Of a DNA stretch of 41,468 nucleotides, positions 25,887 through 38,329 are shown one piece after another. The stretch's first letter is position 1. The number at the start of each line of letters is the position of its first letter. The stretch spans positions 1 through 41,468 of the forward strand of contig VBEU01000056.1 of the NCBI GenBank assembly GCA_005883775.1, read 5' to 3'. The notes under the pieces were generated by a model. The model saw only the letters and a list, made by a program, of their open reading frames with translations. It searched no databases and was not told where the DNA came from. The translations under genes and the position numbers were made by a program. Source of the DNA: Chloroflexota bacterium (GTDB taxonomy: Bacteria; Chloroflexota; Limnocylindria; P2-11E).

Positions 25887-26990
25887 CTATGTGACCCTTC
25901 CTTTTTCGTGCGCATCCTCGACGACGGCGCGCACGCGCTGGCGAAATCGTGACACATCGAAGCGGCGCGACGAGTCGCGAAGGGCTTTCGGTTGGAAACG
26001 CGCGCGCTCCGCGCGGAGCACACCCTCGGCGAAGGCCCGCGGCTCGGGCACGTCGACCAGGACGCCCTCCTCGCCATCGCGGACGATGTCGAAAACCCCG
26101 CCGGCGGCCAGGGCGACGACCGGCGCGCCCGAGGCAAGGGCTTCGGCGCAGACGATCCCGAAGTCGTCCTCGGCCGGGAATACGAGGCCGCGCGCAGACG
26201 CCAGCAGCGAACGGAGGGTCGCGTCGTCGGCCCGTCCGGTGAATACGACGTTCTCGCCGGCCATGCGCTCGAGGGCTCCGCGCTCGCGGCCTTCGCCGAC
26301 GACGAGCAGGCGCAATCCGATCTCGTTGAATGCACGAACCGCGACGTCGGCGCGCTTGTACGACGAGAGTCGGCCGACGAAGAGCCAGAAGTCACCGCGT
26401 TCGTCGTTCGCCGCGAACGAAGCGACGTCGACCGGGGGATGGACGATCTCGATGGTGTTGGCCGCTACGCCGTAATACCTCTCGATCCGACCCCGCACCA
26501 CGGTCGAGTTCGCCATCCATCGATCGAAGCGTCGCGCCGCTCTCTGGTCATCGTCCCGCAGCCGGCCGAGCAGCTCGCGCACGAGCGGCACGAGCGGTTG
26601 TGGGACTTCCTCCTGTAGGTACCGTTCGCTCCAGTCGTACAGGTAACGCGTCGGGGAGTGGCAGTACGCCACCGCAACGGTGCGATCCGCGAGGCCAATC
26701 TCCTTTATGAACGCGCTCGTGGAGACGAGAGCGACGTCGGTCTCGGGCGGCACACGCAGCGCGCGGGCGGCGTTCGGATAGAGCGGCAGCAGCAGGCGAT
26801 GGCTCTCCCCAAGCAGGAGCCATTGGAGATAGCTCGTTCGAAGATTCCAACCGGGCAGATCCCCATAGCGCCGACGATCGTGGAAGAACGTGTAGACGGG
26901 GGCCGCGGGCCACATCTCGTGAAAGGTCTCGACCACGCGCTCCGCGCCCCCGTGCGCGACGAAATACTCGTGCGCCAGGGCGAGCCTCAT
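25887..26990 (-). CDS. Family 4 glycosyltransferase
   Basis: MRLALAHEYFVAHGGAERVVETF, WLFVGRLSSYKRADVAVRAF, VVFTGRADDATLRSLLASARGLVFPAEDDFGIVCAEALASGAPVVALAAGG. Confidence 0.93.
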   Translation of the reverse strand: MRLALAHEYFVAHGGAERVVETFHEMWPAAPVYTFFHDRRRYGDLPGWNLRTSYLQWLLLGESHRLLLPLYPNAARALRVPPETDVALVSTSAFIKEIGLADRTVAVAYCHSPTRYLYDWSERYLQEEVPQPLVPLVRELLGRLRDDDQRAARRFDRWMANSTVVRGRIERYYGVAANTIEIVHPPVDVASFAANDERGDFWLFVGRLSSYKRADVAVRAFNEIGLRLLVVGEGRERGALERMAGENVVFTGRADDATLRSLLASARGLVFPAEDDFGIVCAEALASGAPVVALAAGGVFDIVRDGEEGVLVDVPEPRAFAEGVLRAERARFQPKALRDSSRRFDVSRFRQRVRAVVEDAHEKGRVT

Positions 26991-27718
26991 CGGCCAAAAA
27001 TGCGCTGCCGCGCGACGAGCGCCGCGAAGACCGGCAGGACGCGCTGGCGACGCCAGCGGTGCGGCTCGAAGGCGAGCCGCCAGAGCCACTCGAAGCCGAT
27101 GGCGTGGACGATGCGCGGTGGCACGCGCACGCGCCCCGCCAGCTGATCGAAGACCCCTCCGACCCCGATGGCGGTCCGAACCGATGGGAGGAGCGGCAGA
27201 TTCCGGGCGATCCAGCGCTCCTGCGCCGGCATGCCGTAGGCGACGAGGAGGACGCGCGCACCGGTGTCCTCGATCCGCCGGCGGATCGATTCGTCGCTCT
27301 CCGGCGCAGGCGACCCCGCATACGTGCCCGCTACGCGGAGCGACGGGATCCGCCGCACCAGCGTCGCGGCCGCGCGGTCGGCAACGCCCGGCGCCGCGCC
27401 GAGCAGGAAGACTGGCCCGCTCGCGAGCTGAAGGACGGCGGGCACGAGCAGACGGCCGGGGACTCGACCGGGCAGAGGATCGCGCAGGACGCGCGAGGCG
27501 ACGAGGACCCCGGTCCCATCGGCGACGACCAGCTCGGACGCTAAAGCGATCTTCGCGAGCTCGGTATCGCGGCGAGCGAGCATGACGAACTCGGGATTCG
27601 CCGTTATCGCGAAGGTCCGTTGGCCGGCGGCATGACGTTCGATGATCCGTTCCGCTGCTGCGGCAAGGTCGACACGGTCGAAGCCCACGCCAAGGATGTC
27701 GACGCGCCGCGGCGCCAA
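26987..27718 (-). CDS. WecG/TagA/CpsF-family glycosyltransferase
   Basis: RTFAITANPEFVMLARRDTELAKI, VADGTGVLVASR, VFLLGAAPGVADRAA, LLVAYGMPAQERWIARN, GVGGVFDQLAGRVRVPP. Confidence 0.93.
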   Translation of the reverse strand: MAPRRVDILGVGFDRVDLAAAAERIIERHAAGQRTFAITANPEFVMLARRDTELAKIALASELVVADGTGVLVASRVLRDPLPGRVPGRLLVPAVLQLASGPVFLLGAAPGVADRAAATLVRRIPSLRVAGTYAGSPAPESDESIRRRIEDTGARVLLVAYGMPAQERWIARNLPLLPSVRTAIGVGGVFDQLAGRVRVPPRIVHAIGFEWLWRLAFEPHRWRRQRVLPVFAALVARQRIFGR

Positions 27719-27728
27719 GGCTCGCTCG

Positions 27729-28682
27729 CTAGTGGACTGCGACGAGGCTTCTGCGGAAGAAGTCGAGATGCTCGAGCGCGAGACCCGTGCCCTTGGCGAC
27801 GCAGTAGAGCGGGTTCTCGGCTACGTAGCAGGCGACGCCGGTAACCTGCGTCAAGAGCTTGTCCATGTTGCGTAGGAGCGCGCCGCCGCCGGACAGGACC
27901 ATTCCCTTGTCGATGACGTCGGACGCGAGCTCGGGCGGCGTTTCCTCGAGAACGGCCTTCACCGCACCCATGATCTGCTGAAGAACGGGATCCATCGCTT
28001 CGGAGATCTCGTTCGACCCGATCGTGATCGTTCGCGGCAGACCGGCGATGAGGTCCCGCCCGCGCACCTCCATGGTGAGCTCGGGATCCATCGGCAGCGC
28101 CGAGCCGATCTGGATCTTCACGTCCTCGGCGGTGCGCTCGCCGATCATCAGGTTGTAGCGCTTGCGAACGAAGTTCGCGATCGCTTCGTCGAGCTTGTTC
28201 CCGGCGGCGCGGACGCTCCGCGACACCACGATGCCGCCTAGGGAGATGACCGCGATCTCAGCGGTCCCGCCGCCGATGTCGATGATGAGATTCCCGGATG
28301 GCCCCGATATCGGGATGTTCGCGCCGATCGCGGCGGCGAGCGGCTCCTCGATGAGATGCGCCTCGCGCGCGCCGGCTCGGATCGCGGCATCCTTGACGGC
28401 GCGCCGCTCGACGCTCGTGACGCCGGATGGAACGCAGATCATGAGCTGGGGCTGGAAGATGCGGACCTGGCCACACACCTTGTTGATGAAGTACCTGAGC
28501 ATGTACTCGGTGCCGAGCATGAGCCTCGCCTCCTCGCCTACGGCGACGATCCGGGGCCGGTTCGAGCCATCCTCCTTCGCCAGCGCGACGACTGATGGCT
28601 CGGTGAGCACGATCCCCTTCCCACGGACGTAAACGATGACGTTGGCGGTGCCGAGGTCGATGCCGATCTGGCGGGAGAACAC
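27729..28682 (-). CDS. mreB: Rod shape-determining protein MreB, lacking a conserved internal block
   Basis: [112 protein letters not shown]. Confidence 0.93.
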   Translation of the reverse strand: MFSRQIGIDLGTANVIVYVRGKGIVLTEPSVVALAKEDGSNRPRIVAVGEEARLMLGTEYMLRYFINKVCGQVRIFQPQLMICVPSGVTSVERRAVKDAAIRAGAREAHLIEEPLAAAIGANIPISGPSGNLIIDIGGGTAEIAVISLGGIVVSRSVRAAGNKLDEAIANFVRKRYNLMIGERTAEDVKIQIGSALPMDPELTMEVRGRDLIAGLPRTITIGSNEISEAMDPVLQQIMGAVKAVLEETPPELASDVIDKGMVLSGGGALLRNMDKLLTQVTGVACYVAENPLYCVAKGTGLALEHLDFFRRSLVAVH

Positions 28683-28699
28683 GCGGTGAACTCTAACGG

Positions 28700-28737
28700 G
28701 CTAAAAGACCGAAAGGTGCGCTAACTCGTTACGCACC
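28700..28737 (-). terminator. Candidate intrinsic terminator for the ZIP gene
   Basis: Minus strand: GGTGCG-taacgagttag-CGCACC followed by TTTCGGTCTTTT; overlaps the ZIP stop codon. Confidence 0.55.
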
Positions 28738-29574
28738 GACCGCTGTGAGAACGAAGTCGGTTGCAAATCCAAGGAGGAGCCCGGCCAGGATGCCCCACGT
28801 CGTCATGTCTTTGTGACCGAGCTTTCGTGCGACGGCGAGCAGCTCGATCACGACATACAGGATGGATCCTGCGGCGAGTGCCAGGAATGCCGCGAAGACC
28901 GACTCGTTCTGAAAGGACTGACCGATGATCGTCCCGACGAAAGTCGGACCGCCCGCGATCAGGCCGAGCGCCCCTAGGAAACGCCAGCTTGGGAGGTGCG
29001 TTTCGCCGGCGAGGGGCCCGACGATGCCGAAGCCCTCCGTCGCGTTGTGGAGCGCGAACCCGATGACCAGGACCAGGGCCAAACGAAGCTGTCCGCCAGC
29101 CGCGGACTGGCCGATCGCGAGACCCTCTGAGAGATTGTGGAAACCGATCCCAAGCGCAATGAAGAAGGCAAGGCGCTCGGCGGGCCGTAACCGTGCGATC
29201 GGGCCGGTCCGAAGCTCACGAACGTCCGCCGCGCCCGGTCCAAAGCGCACCGTCGCGCGGGCACGGCGCGCGAGCCACAGGTCGTAGTACACGAGGCTCA
29301 TCAATCCGACGGTCAAAGACACCGCAAAGACAACGGCGAGCCAGCCAAAGTGGAGCCAGGCTCCGCCGCCCTTGGCCTCCGCGAGCGCCGCCTCAACCGG
29401 CTCGATCCCCTTTGCGAGGACGTCCCAGAAGAGAAAAAGGAGAATGCCCGTTGCGCCGGCGTTCAAAAGCGACCGCATACGGTTGGATGCGCCGCGCAGA
29501 CGGCCGAGCGGCAGGCCCAGGAAAACGGTGAAGCCGGCGATCGCGCCGAGCGCGAGGATCTCGCCCATCGACAT
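28729..29574 (-). CDS. ZIP-family metal transporter
   Basis: GIGFHNLSEGLAIGQSAAGG and GFALHNATEGFGIVGPL metal-site motifs; GPTFVGTIIGQSFQNE; 8 TM-like segments. Confidence 0.9.
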   Translation of the reverse strand: MSMGEILALGAIAGFTVFLGLPLGRLRGASNRMRSLLNAGATGILLFLFWDVLAKGIEPVEAALAEAKGGGAWLHFGWLAVVFAVSLTVGLMSLVYYDLWLARRARATVRFGPGAADVRELRTGPIARLRPAERLAFFIALGIGFHNLSEGLAIGQSAAGGQLRLALVLVIGFALHNATEGFGIVGPLAGETHLPSWRFLGALGLIAGGPTFVGTIIGQSFQNESVFAAFLALAAGSILYVVIELLAVARKLGHKDMTTWGILAGLLLGFATDFVLTAVGA

Positions 29575-29643
29575 CGCGGCTCTCTTCCACTCCCGGTGCG
29601 ATACTCGCCGCGGGGGCGCTCCTCTTTTGGTCGCCCTAACGGC

Positions 29644-29662
29644 TAAGGTGAGCCTAACGATT
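29644..29662 (+). promoter_or_regulatory. Candidate DtxR/IdeR/MntR-type operator TAAGGTGAGCCTAACGATT
   Basis: By-eye alignment to TTAGGTTAGCCTAACCTAA has AGGT-AGCCTAAC core; sits between divergent ZIP and DtxR-family genes. Confidence 0.5.
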
Positions 29663-29682
29663 TCCGACTGCGGAGGTCAACA

Positions 29683-30330
29683 ATTACCACCTCGCCCGCC
29701 GTGGAGGAGTATCTCCAGGCTATTTACACGCTCGCCGATGAGAACGGGCACGTCGTCTCGGCGCGCCTCGCGGAATTCCTAGGCTTCTCAGCTCCGGCCG
29801 TTTCGGAGATGGTCCACCGGCTCGAGCGCGAGGGTCTGATCGCCCTCGACGACCGTAAAGAAGTGCATCTTACCAAGACAGGAAAGCGGCACGCCGACTC
29901 GGTCGTCCGTCGCCACCGCCTCGCCGAACGGTTCCTCGTCGAGGTGCTCGGCTTTGAGTGGTGGAAGACCCACGAAGAGGCGGAGCGCCTCGAGCATGCG
30001 ATGTCGCCAGAAATGGAGCAGCGCATCCAGAACGTGCTCGGCGATCCGCAGACCTGTCCGCACGGAAATCCGATGCCGGGCGTGATGGGGCGCCCGACGA
30101 AGCCGCTCGAGCGCGTGATCCCGGGGACCACGGCCACCGTCGAGCGCATCCCCGATCAGTTCGAGCACGAACCCGGCTTCCTCGAGTACCTCGACTCGCA
30201 AGGGCTTCGGCCCGGCGTCGACATCATGGTCATCGACCTGCGGCACGGCGAGCCGATCCGTGTCATGGTCGATGGGACCGAGCGGACGATCCGCGCGGAC
30301 TGCGGCCAGAAGGTTTGGGTACGAGCATGA
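29683..30330 (+). CDS. DtxR/MntR-family metal-dependent transcriptional regulator (FeoA-like C-terminus); GTG 29701 or AUU 29683 start
   Basis: VEEYLQAIYTLADENGHVVSARLAEFLGFSAPAVSEMVHRLEREGLIALD; ERFLVEVLGFEWWKTHEEAERLEHAMS; CPHGNPMPG. Confidence 0.92.
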   Translation: MTTSPAVEEYLQAIYTLADENGHVVSARLAEFLGFSAPAVSEMVHRLEREGLIALDDRKEVHLTKTGKRHADSVVRRHRLAERFLVEVLGFEWWKTHEEAERLEHAMSPEMEQRIQNVLGDPQTCPHGNPMPGVMGRPTKPLERVIPGTTATVERIPDQFEHEPGFLEYLDSQGLRPGVDIMVIDLRHGEPIRVMVDGTERTIRADCGQKVWVRA

Positions 30331-30995
30331 AAGAGACGCCCGCGATATACGTTCAGGGCGAGGGCAGCTACTGGCTCGCGCACGTTCCGGTGCTCCGTGG
30401 ATGCATTGCCTCGGGGACGACGCGCGACGGAGCGATCACGAATGCGCGGCGCGCTTTCCGCGCGTACCTCGAGCTCCTCGACGCGCGTGGTGTGTCGATC
30501 GAGCACTGGAAAGACCTGGACCCCGCGACCTTCGAGGTGCGCGAGCTGCCAGCCGATCGCGTCGTGCCCGAAGACATCGGGCTGCTCGAGGAGCACGAGC
30601 TCCGCGACTTCCTGCACCAGTTCGAGGCCTCGCGCGCCGCGCTCATGTCTCTGGTCCGCGAGATCTCACCCGAGGAGATCGAGCGGAAACCGACCGAGAC
30701 GATGTGGAGCGTGCGCGAAGCACTGGAGCACGTGATGCTCACCGAAGCCGATTTCTTGTCGCGGCTCGAGAAGTGGCCGGCCGACCCGTACAACACGCTG
30801 CAGGCCGTCCATCGCCTGGTCTTCCAGCGATTCACCGTGATGGAGCCAGCAGACACCGCGCTCGATCACGTGGTGATGGGACGGCGGTGGACGACGCGGA
30901 AAGTGATGCGGCGGATGCTCGAGCACGAGTTCGAGCATTTCGGGCACATCAAGGAGATCGTCGCCGCGCTTGGAGCGAACCGCCCGCCGGAATGA
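30327..30995 (+). CDS. HicB-like N-terminal domain fused to DinB-superfamily domain
   Basis: IYVQGEGSYWLAHVPVLRGCIASGTTRDGAITNARRAFRAYLELL (HicB-like); then TMWSVREALEHVMLTEADFLSRL ... RRMLEHEFEHFGHIKEI (DinB-like); ATGA overlap with upstream gene. Confidence 0.8.
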   Translation: MKETPAIYVQGEGSYWLAHVPVLRGCIASGTTRDGAITNARRAFRAYLELLDARGVSIEHWKDLDPATFEVRELPADRVVPEDIGLLEEHELRDFLHQFEASRAALMSLVREISPEEIERKPTETMWSVREALEHVMLTEADFLSRLEKWPADPYNTLQAVHRLVFQRFTVMEPADTALDHVVMGRRWTTRKVMRRMLEHEFEHFGHIKEIVAALGANRPPE

Positions 30996-30996
30996 G

Positions 30997-31815
30997 CTAC
31001 CGAAGTGCGTCGCGAAGGAACGCGAGCACGCGCGCGCGGTACTCGTCCGGGAACGCGTTGATCGCACCGACGTGGCCGCCGCGCGGCGCGACCCACAGGT
31101 CCTTCGGTTCTCCGGCGGCCGCGAACAGCCGGCGGGCTCCATCGAGCGGCGTCGTCGCGTTGTCGTCGTCCGCGGAATGGATGAGCAGGATCGGTCGGGG
31201 CGATATCCGTGAGATCGCATCGAGCGGGCGGGCCTTCGTTACGTCCACCCCGACCATCGCGTTCACCGCCGGGACGCCGAGCGGCGGAACTGGCAGTCGA
31301 AAGGGCCCGACATCAATGACACCGAGACGTGCGAGCTGGAAGTCCTGGTCGGTCCACGCACTATCCGCGACGACCGCCGCGATCCGCGGATCCAGAGCGG
31401 CCGCGAGGATCGCTGCGCCGGCGCCCAGCGAGATCCCGAGCACCGCCACGTGGTCCGTGCGGAACACTTCGCCCGCGGTCTGTACGGCTGCCACGATGTC
31501 GCGCGGCTCCGTCGCCCCCAGTCCGATCGTGGCACCGCCGCTTCGCCCTGCGCCGCGCAGATCGAGGAGCAGCGCGTTGTAACCGGCGTCATGGAGGAAT
31601 CGCGCCCACGGCACCATCTCCGCCCGCGAGGTCTTGAAGCCGTGGACGAGAACGATCGCCGGCGCGCCGACTTTCGCGAGCGCGAGCCACGCCCGGATCG
31701 GCGTGCCGTCGGTCGATTCGAAGGTGACGTCCGCGACGCTGAGGCCGGCCGGCACGCTCGGCTCCGAGTGCTGTGCCGAGACAAGCGAGTACGCACGAGC
31801 GACCGGGAGAAGCAC
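30997..31815 (-). CDS. Alpha/beta hydrolase (serine aminopeptidase-like); true N-terminus uncertain
   Basis: PAIVLVHGFKTSRAEMVPWARFLHDAGYNALLLDLRGAGRSGG, VLGISLGAGAAILAA nucleophile elbow, PILLIHSADDDNATT, GGHVGA. Confidence 0.9.
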   Translation of the reverse strand: MLLPVARAYSLVSAQHSEPSVPAGLSVADVTFESTDGTPIRAWLALAKVGAPAIVLVHGFKTSRAEMVPWARFLHDAGYNALLLDLRGAGRSGGATIGLGATEPRDIVAAVQTAGEVFRTDHVAVLGISLGAGAAILAAALDPRIAAVVADSAWTDQDFQLARLGVIDVGPFRLPVPPLGVPAVNAMVGVDVTKARPLDAISRISPRPILLIHSADDDNATTPLDGARRLFAAAGEPKDLWVAPRGGHVGAINAFPDEYRARVLAFLRDALR

Positions 31816-31859
31816 CCAGGCAAGGATCGCAAGGACGATGAGGACGGCGGAGACACGCT

Positions 31860-32336
31860 TTACCGCTTTGATTTCGCCCAGCCCGCCGCAGAAGCCGCAC
31901 GCCGTTCGATGATCCCGCGCTGGTCCGCGCGGACGTCCGGAAGATCCGCCGGGTCGAAGGCGCGGAGCTCGACGAGCTCGCTCGACAACCGCTCAATGCC
32001 TCCGACCGGCCGGTACGCATACACGATCTCGACGCGTTGCCAGCGATAGCCCTGATTTGCTTCGAGGATCGGCCCGACCTCGATGTCGATACCGGTCTCC
32101 TCGCGGACCTCTCGCGCCAGCGCCTCTTCCAGCCGCTCGCGCGGCGAGAGGAACCCACCCAGGAAACGCCACTCCGGGGCACCAAAGCGATGGCGCGCCA
32201 GGATCACGTGGCCGTTTGGATCGACGCCAAGCCCAACGACACCGACGAGAAATCGCGCCTGCGTGCGGTCCAAGATGCGCCGCTGCCAGCGCACGGGAAG
32301 GGCGTTATAGAAAAGGGCGAGGAGCCGAAAGAGCAC
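31860..32336 (-). CDS. NUDIX hydrolase
   Basis: Nudix box GFLSPRERLEEALAREVREETGI fits GX5EX7REUXEEXGU. Confidence 0.92.
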   Translation of the reverse strand: MLFRLLALFYNALPVRWQRRILDRTQARFLVGVVGLGVDPNGHVILARHRFGAPEWRFLGGFLSPRERLEEALAREVREETGIDIEVGPILEANQGYRWQRVEIVYAYRPVGGIERLSSELVELRAFDPADLPDVRADQRGIIERRAASAAGWAKSKR

Positions 32337-32408
32337 GGAGACAGACTATGTTCGCTGGCTACAGATGGTCGGCTGCATTGAGATGGTCACCTCCGCCGAG
32401 ATAGACCG

Positions 32409-32750
32409 TTGGTGATCGCTGTGTTTTTCGCGGCGGTAATCATCAGCGCGCTCACGTTCATGTGGTCGCTGCGTTCTCGCATCCGATACCTGCGCCTGCG
32501 GCAGAGATCCGGCGATGTGCCGCCCTTTGCGAAACGGGAGGTCATTGAAGAAGCCTACCGGCGACCATGGACATTCCCGATCAGGGTCGGCGCGCTTTGG
32601 CGCGCGCAGACAGCTTGGGATCGGGTGACCCACGCTGACCCGGTGCTCGCGGCCGCCAAGCGCGAATCTGAGCGGCACCAAAAGCTCGCGTTGGTCGTCT
32701 ACGTCGCCTGTTTAGCGGCCATCTTTCTCGCGGCAGAAATCGGCCGATGA
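32409..32750 (+). CDS. Small hypothetical membrane protein (about two TM segments)
   Basis: Hydrophobic N- and C-terminal segments (VIAVFFAAVIISALTFMW, LALVVYVACLAAIFLAA); no competing conserved ORF. Confidence 0.5.
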   Translation: MVIAVFFAAVIISALTFMWSLRSRIRYLRLRQRSGDVPPFAKREVIEEAYRRPWTFPIRVGALWRAQTAWDRVTHADPVLAAAKRESERHQKLALVVYVACLAAIFLAAEIGR

Positions 32751-32774
32751 GGGCTGGCCGGATTCGTCTGGTTA

Positions 32775-33905
32775 TTACGGCCCACCTATCGGCACCGCCC
32801 CTATTCCATGCGCCTTCGGCACTGGGATCTTCTGCGTGACTGCGCGCGTCTTCACGTCGATCACATTCACCATGCCGTCGACGTTCGTGGTCGTGAGGAG
32901 TCGATCGCCCTCGGGGTCGTACGTCGTGTGAAACGGCTGCTGACCGAGCTTTGTCTCCGAGAGGACCCGACGGTCCTTCCAATCGACCCAGAGGAGGCCT
33001 GGTCCGAGGTGGTCCGAGATGACCATGAGCGATTTGTCCGCCATGAAAAAGACTCCGTCCTGGTCGACCTTCTCGGTGTGGAAGGGATAGGTACCCGGGA
33101 GATGGATCTCTTTCTTCACCGTCTTCGTGACCGGGTCGTAGATGACCATCCGGTCGGACGGCTTATCGAGGAACCCCGAGGAGCTCGACCAGACTTCACT
33201 CTGATCGGGTGTGAAGTACGCATCGTGAACGTCGCTGACCTTGATCTGCGTGATCTTGTTCGTGTCGAGGTCGTACACGCGAAGAACGTCGGCTTGCGAC
33301 GTGTTCGTGAGCGTGAACCAGAGCTCGTTCGGGCGGCTCGGCGCGATCGTGAGCACGTGCTGCGGCACGCCGACCATGAGCGGAGGAAGGGACTTCCAGG
33401 TGCCGGCCTCGAAGCGCGCGATGTAGGTGTCGTGCTCATGACCGACGAAAAGCGTCTTGCCGTCGGGGGACCACGTGATCCCGTGGGGCTGCTTCCCCAC
33501 CATCAGGCGGACGACCTCTTTCATCGAGAGGGGATCGATCACCGAGGTGGTGTTGCCCATGCGGTTGTTGACCGCGACCCACTTCCCATCGGGGGAGACT
33601 CCGAGCTGGTGCGGGAGCTTGCCGACCGCGATCTTTCCGACGAGGGCGTACGGCTCGCCGGGTCTTCCGTCGAGCACCCAGACCTGGTCGGTGCTTTCGG
33701 AGGCAACGAAGATGCGGAGCTTCGAATACAGCGGTGCGGGCGATGGCGCGGGGATCGGCGTCGGCGTGGCAGTCGGGGTCGCGACAGGTTGGACCGCGAC
33801 ACTGTCATCGATGATCGGCGCATAAGCGAGCGTCGAACCGCACGCTGCGACGACGATCGTCCCGATGATCGCGAGCGCAAAGGCGCGAACCACTTTTACC
33901 GCCAC
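32775..33905 (-). CDS. YVTN-type beta-propeller lipoprotein
   Basis: GTG start at 33905; lipobox IVVAAC; repeated motifs IAVGKLPHQLGVSPDGKWVAVNNRMGNTTSVID, LMVGKQPHGITWSPDGKTLFVGH. Confidence 0.82.
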   Translation of the reverse strand: MAVKVVRAFALAIIGTIVVAACGSTLAYAPIIDDSVAVQPVATPTATPTPIPAPSPAPLYSKLRIFVASESTDQVWVLDGRPGEPYALVGKIAVGKLPHQLGVSPDGKWVAVNNRMGNTTSVIDPLSMKEVVRLMVGKQPHGITWSPDGKTLFVGHEHDTYIARFEAGTWKSLPPLMVGVPQHVLTIAPSRPNELWFTLTNTSQADVLRVYDLDTNKITQIKVSDVHDAYFTPDQSEVWSSSSGFLDKPSDRMVIYDPVTKTVKKEIHLPGTYPFHTEKVDQDGVFFMADKSLMVISDHLGPGLLWVDWKDRRVLSETKLGQQPFHTTYDPEGDRLLTTTNVDGMVNVIDVKTRAVTQKIPVPKAHGIGAVPIGGP

Positions 33906-33972
33906 TCCACCCCACGTCCCCAGCGGCACACAGCCTAGCGGGTCAGCGAGCGCAGGTGTGTCTAACTCGCCG

Positions 33973-34386
33973 TCATCTGCGTCGGCGCCGACCCTCGCTG
34001 ACGCGCAAGCGGACCAGCGCCCGCTGGAGCTCGGCCCTGGCGCGTTGCTCGTCCGCGGCGGACGCCGGGCCCGCGGCGAGGACCTCCTGAGCGCGGTCAC
34101 GCGCCTGCTGCGCTCGACTCGCGTCGATCTCCTCAGCGTGTTCGGCCGCGTCGGTCAGCACGACCACGCGGTCACTCCGAACGTCCATGAATCCACCGAA
34201 CACGGCGAGCACTTCTTCGACGCCGCCGCGCTTCACCTTGAACTCACCCGGACCCAGGGTGGTGAAGAGCGGCGCGTGGTGCGGGAGGATCCCGACGTAG
34301 CCCTCGGTCGCCGGAGCGACGACCATGTCGACATCCTCCTCGTACACCTTGCGCTCGGGTGTGATCACTTCGAGGTGAAGAGGCAC
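33973..34386 (-). CDS. atpC: F1 ATP synthase epsilon subunit
   Basis: LHLEVITPERKVYEEDVDMVVAPATEGYVGILPHHAPLFTTLGPGE. Confidence 0.95.
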   Translation of the reverse strand: MPLHLEVITPERKVYEEDVDMVVAPATEGYVGILPHHAPLFTTLGPGEFKVKRGGVEEVLAVFGGFMDVRSDRVVVLTDAAEHAEEIDASRAQQARDRAQEVLAAGPASAADEQRARAELQRALVRLRVSEGRRRRR

Positions 34387-34390
34387 TAGC

Positions 34391-36698
<2,308 letters not shown>

Positions 36699-36701
36699 GG
36701 G

Positions 36702-38318
<1,617 letters not shown>

Positions 38319-38329
38319 GTGTATCCCCC

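Noticed and set aside
29958-30326. N-terminal extension of the HicB-DinB ORF upstream of 30327
   Set aside because: Out-of-frame overlap with the DtxR-family gene; Arg-rich and motif-free; the ATG at 30327 overlaps the upstream TGA in the usual ATGA arrangement.
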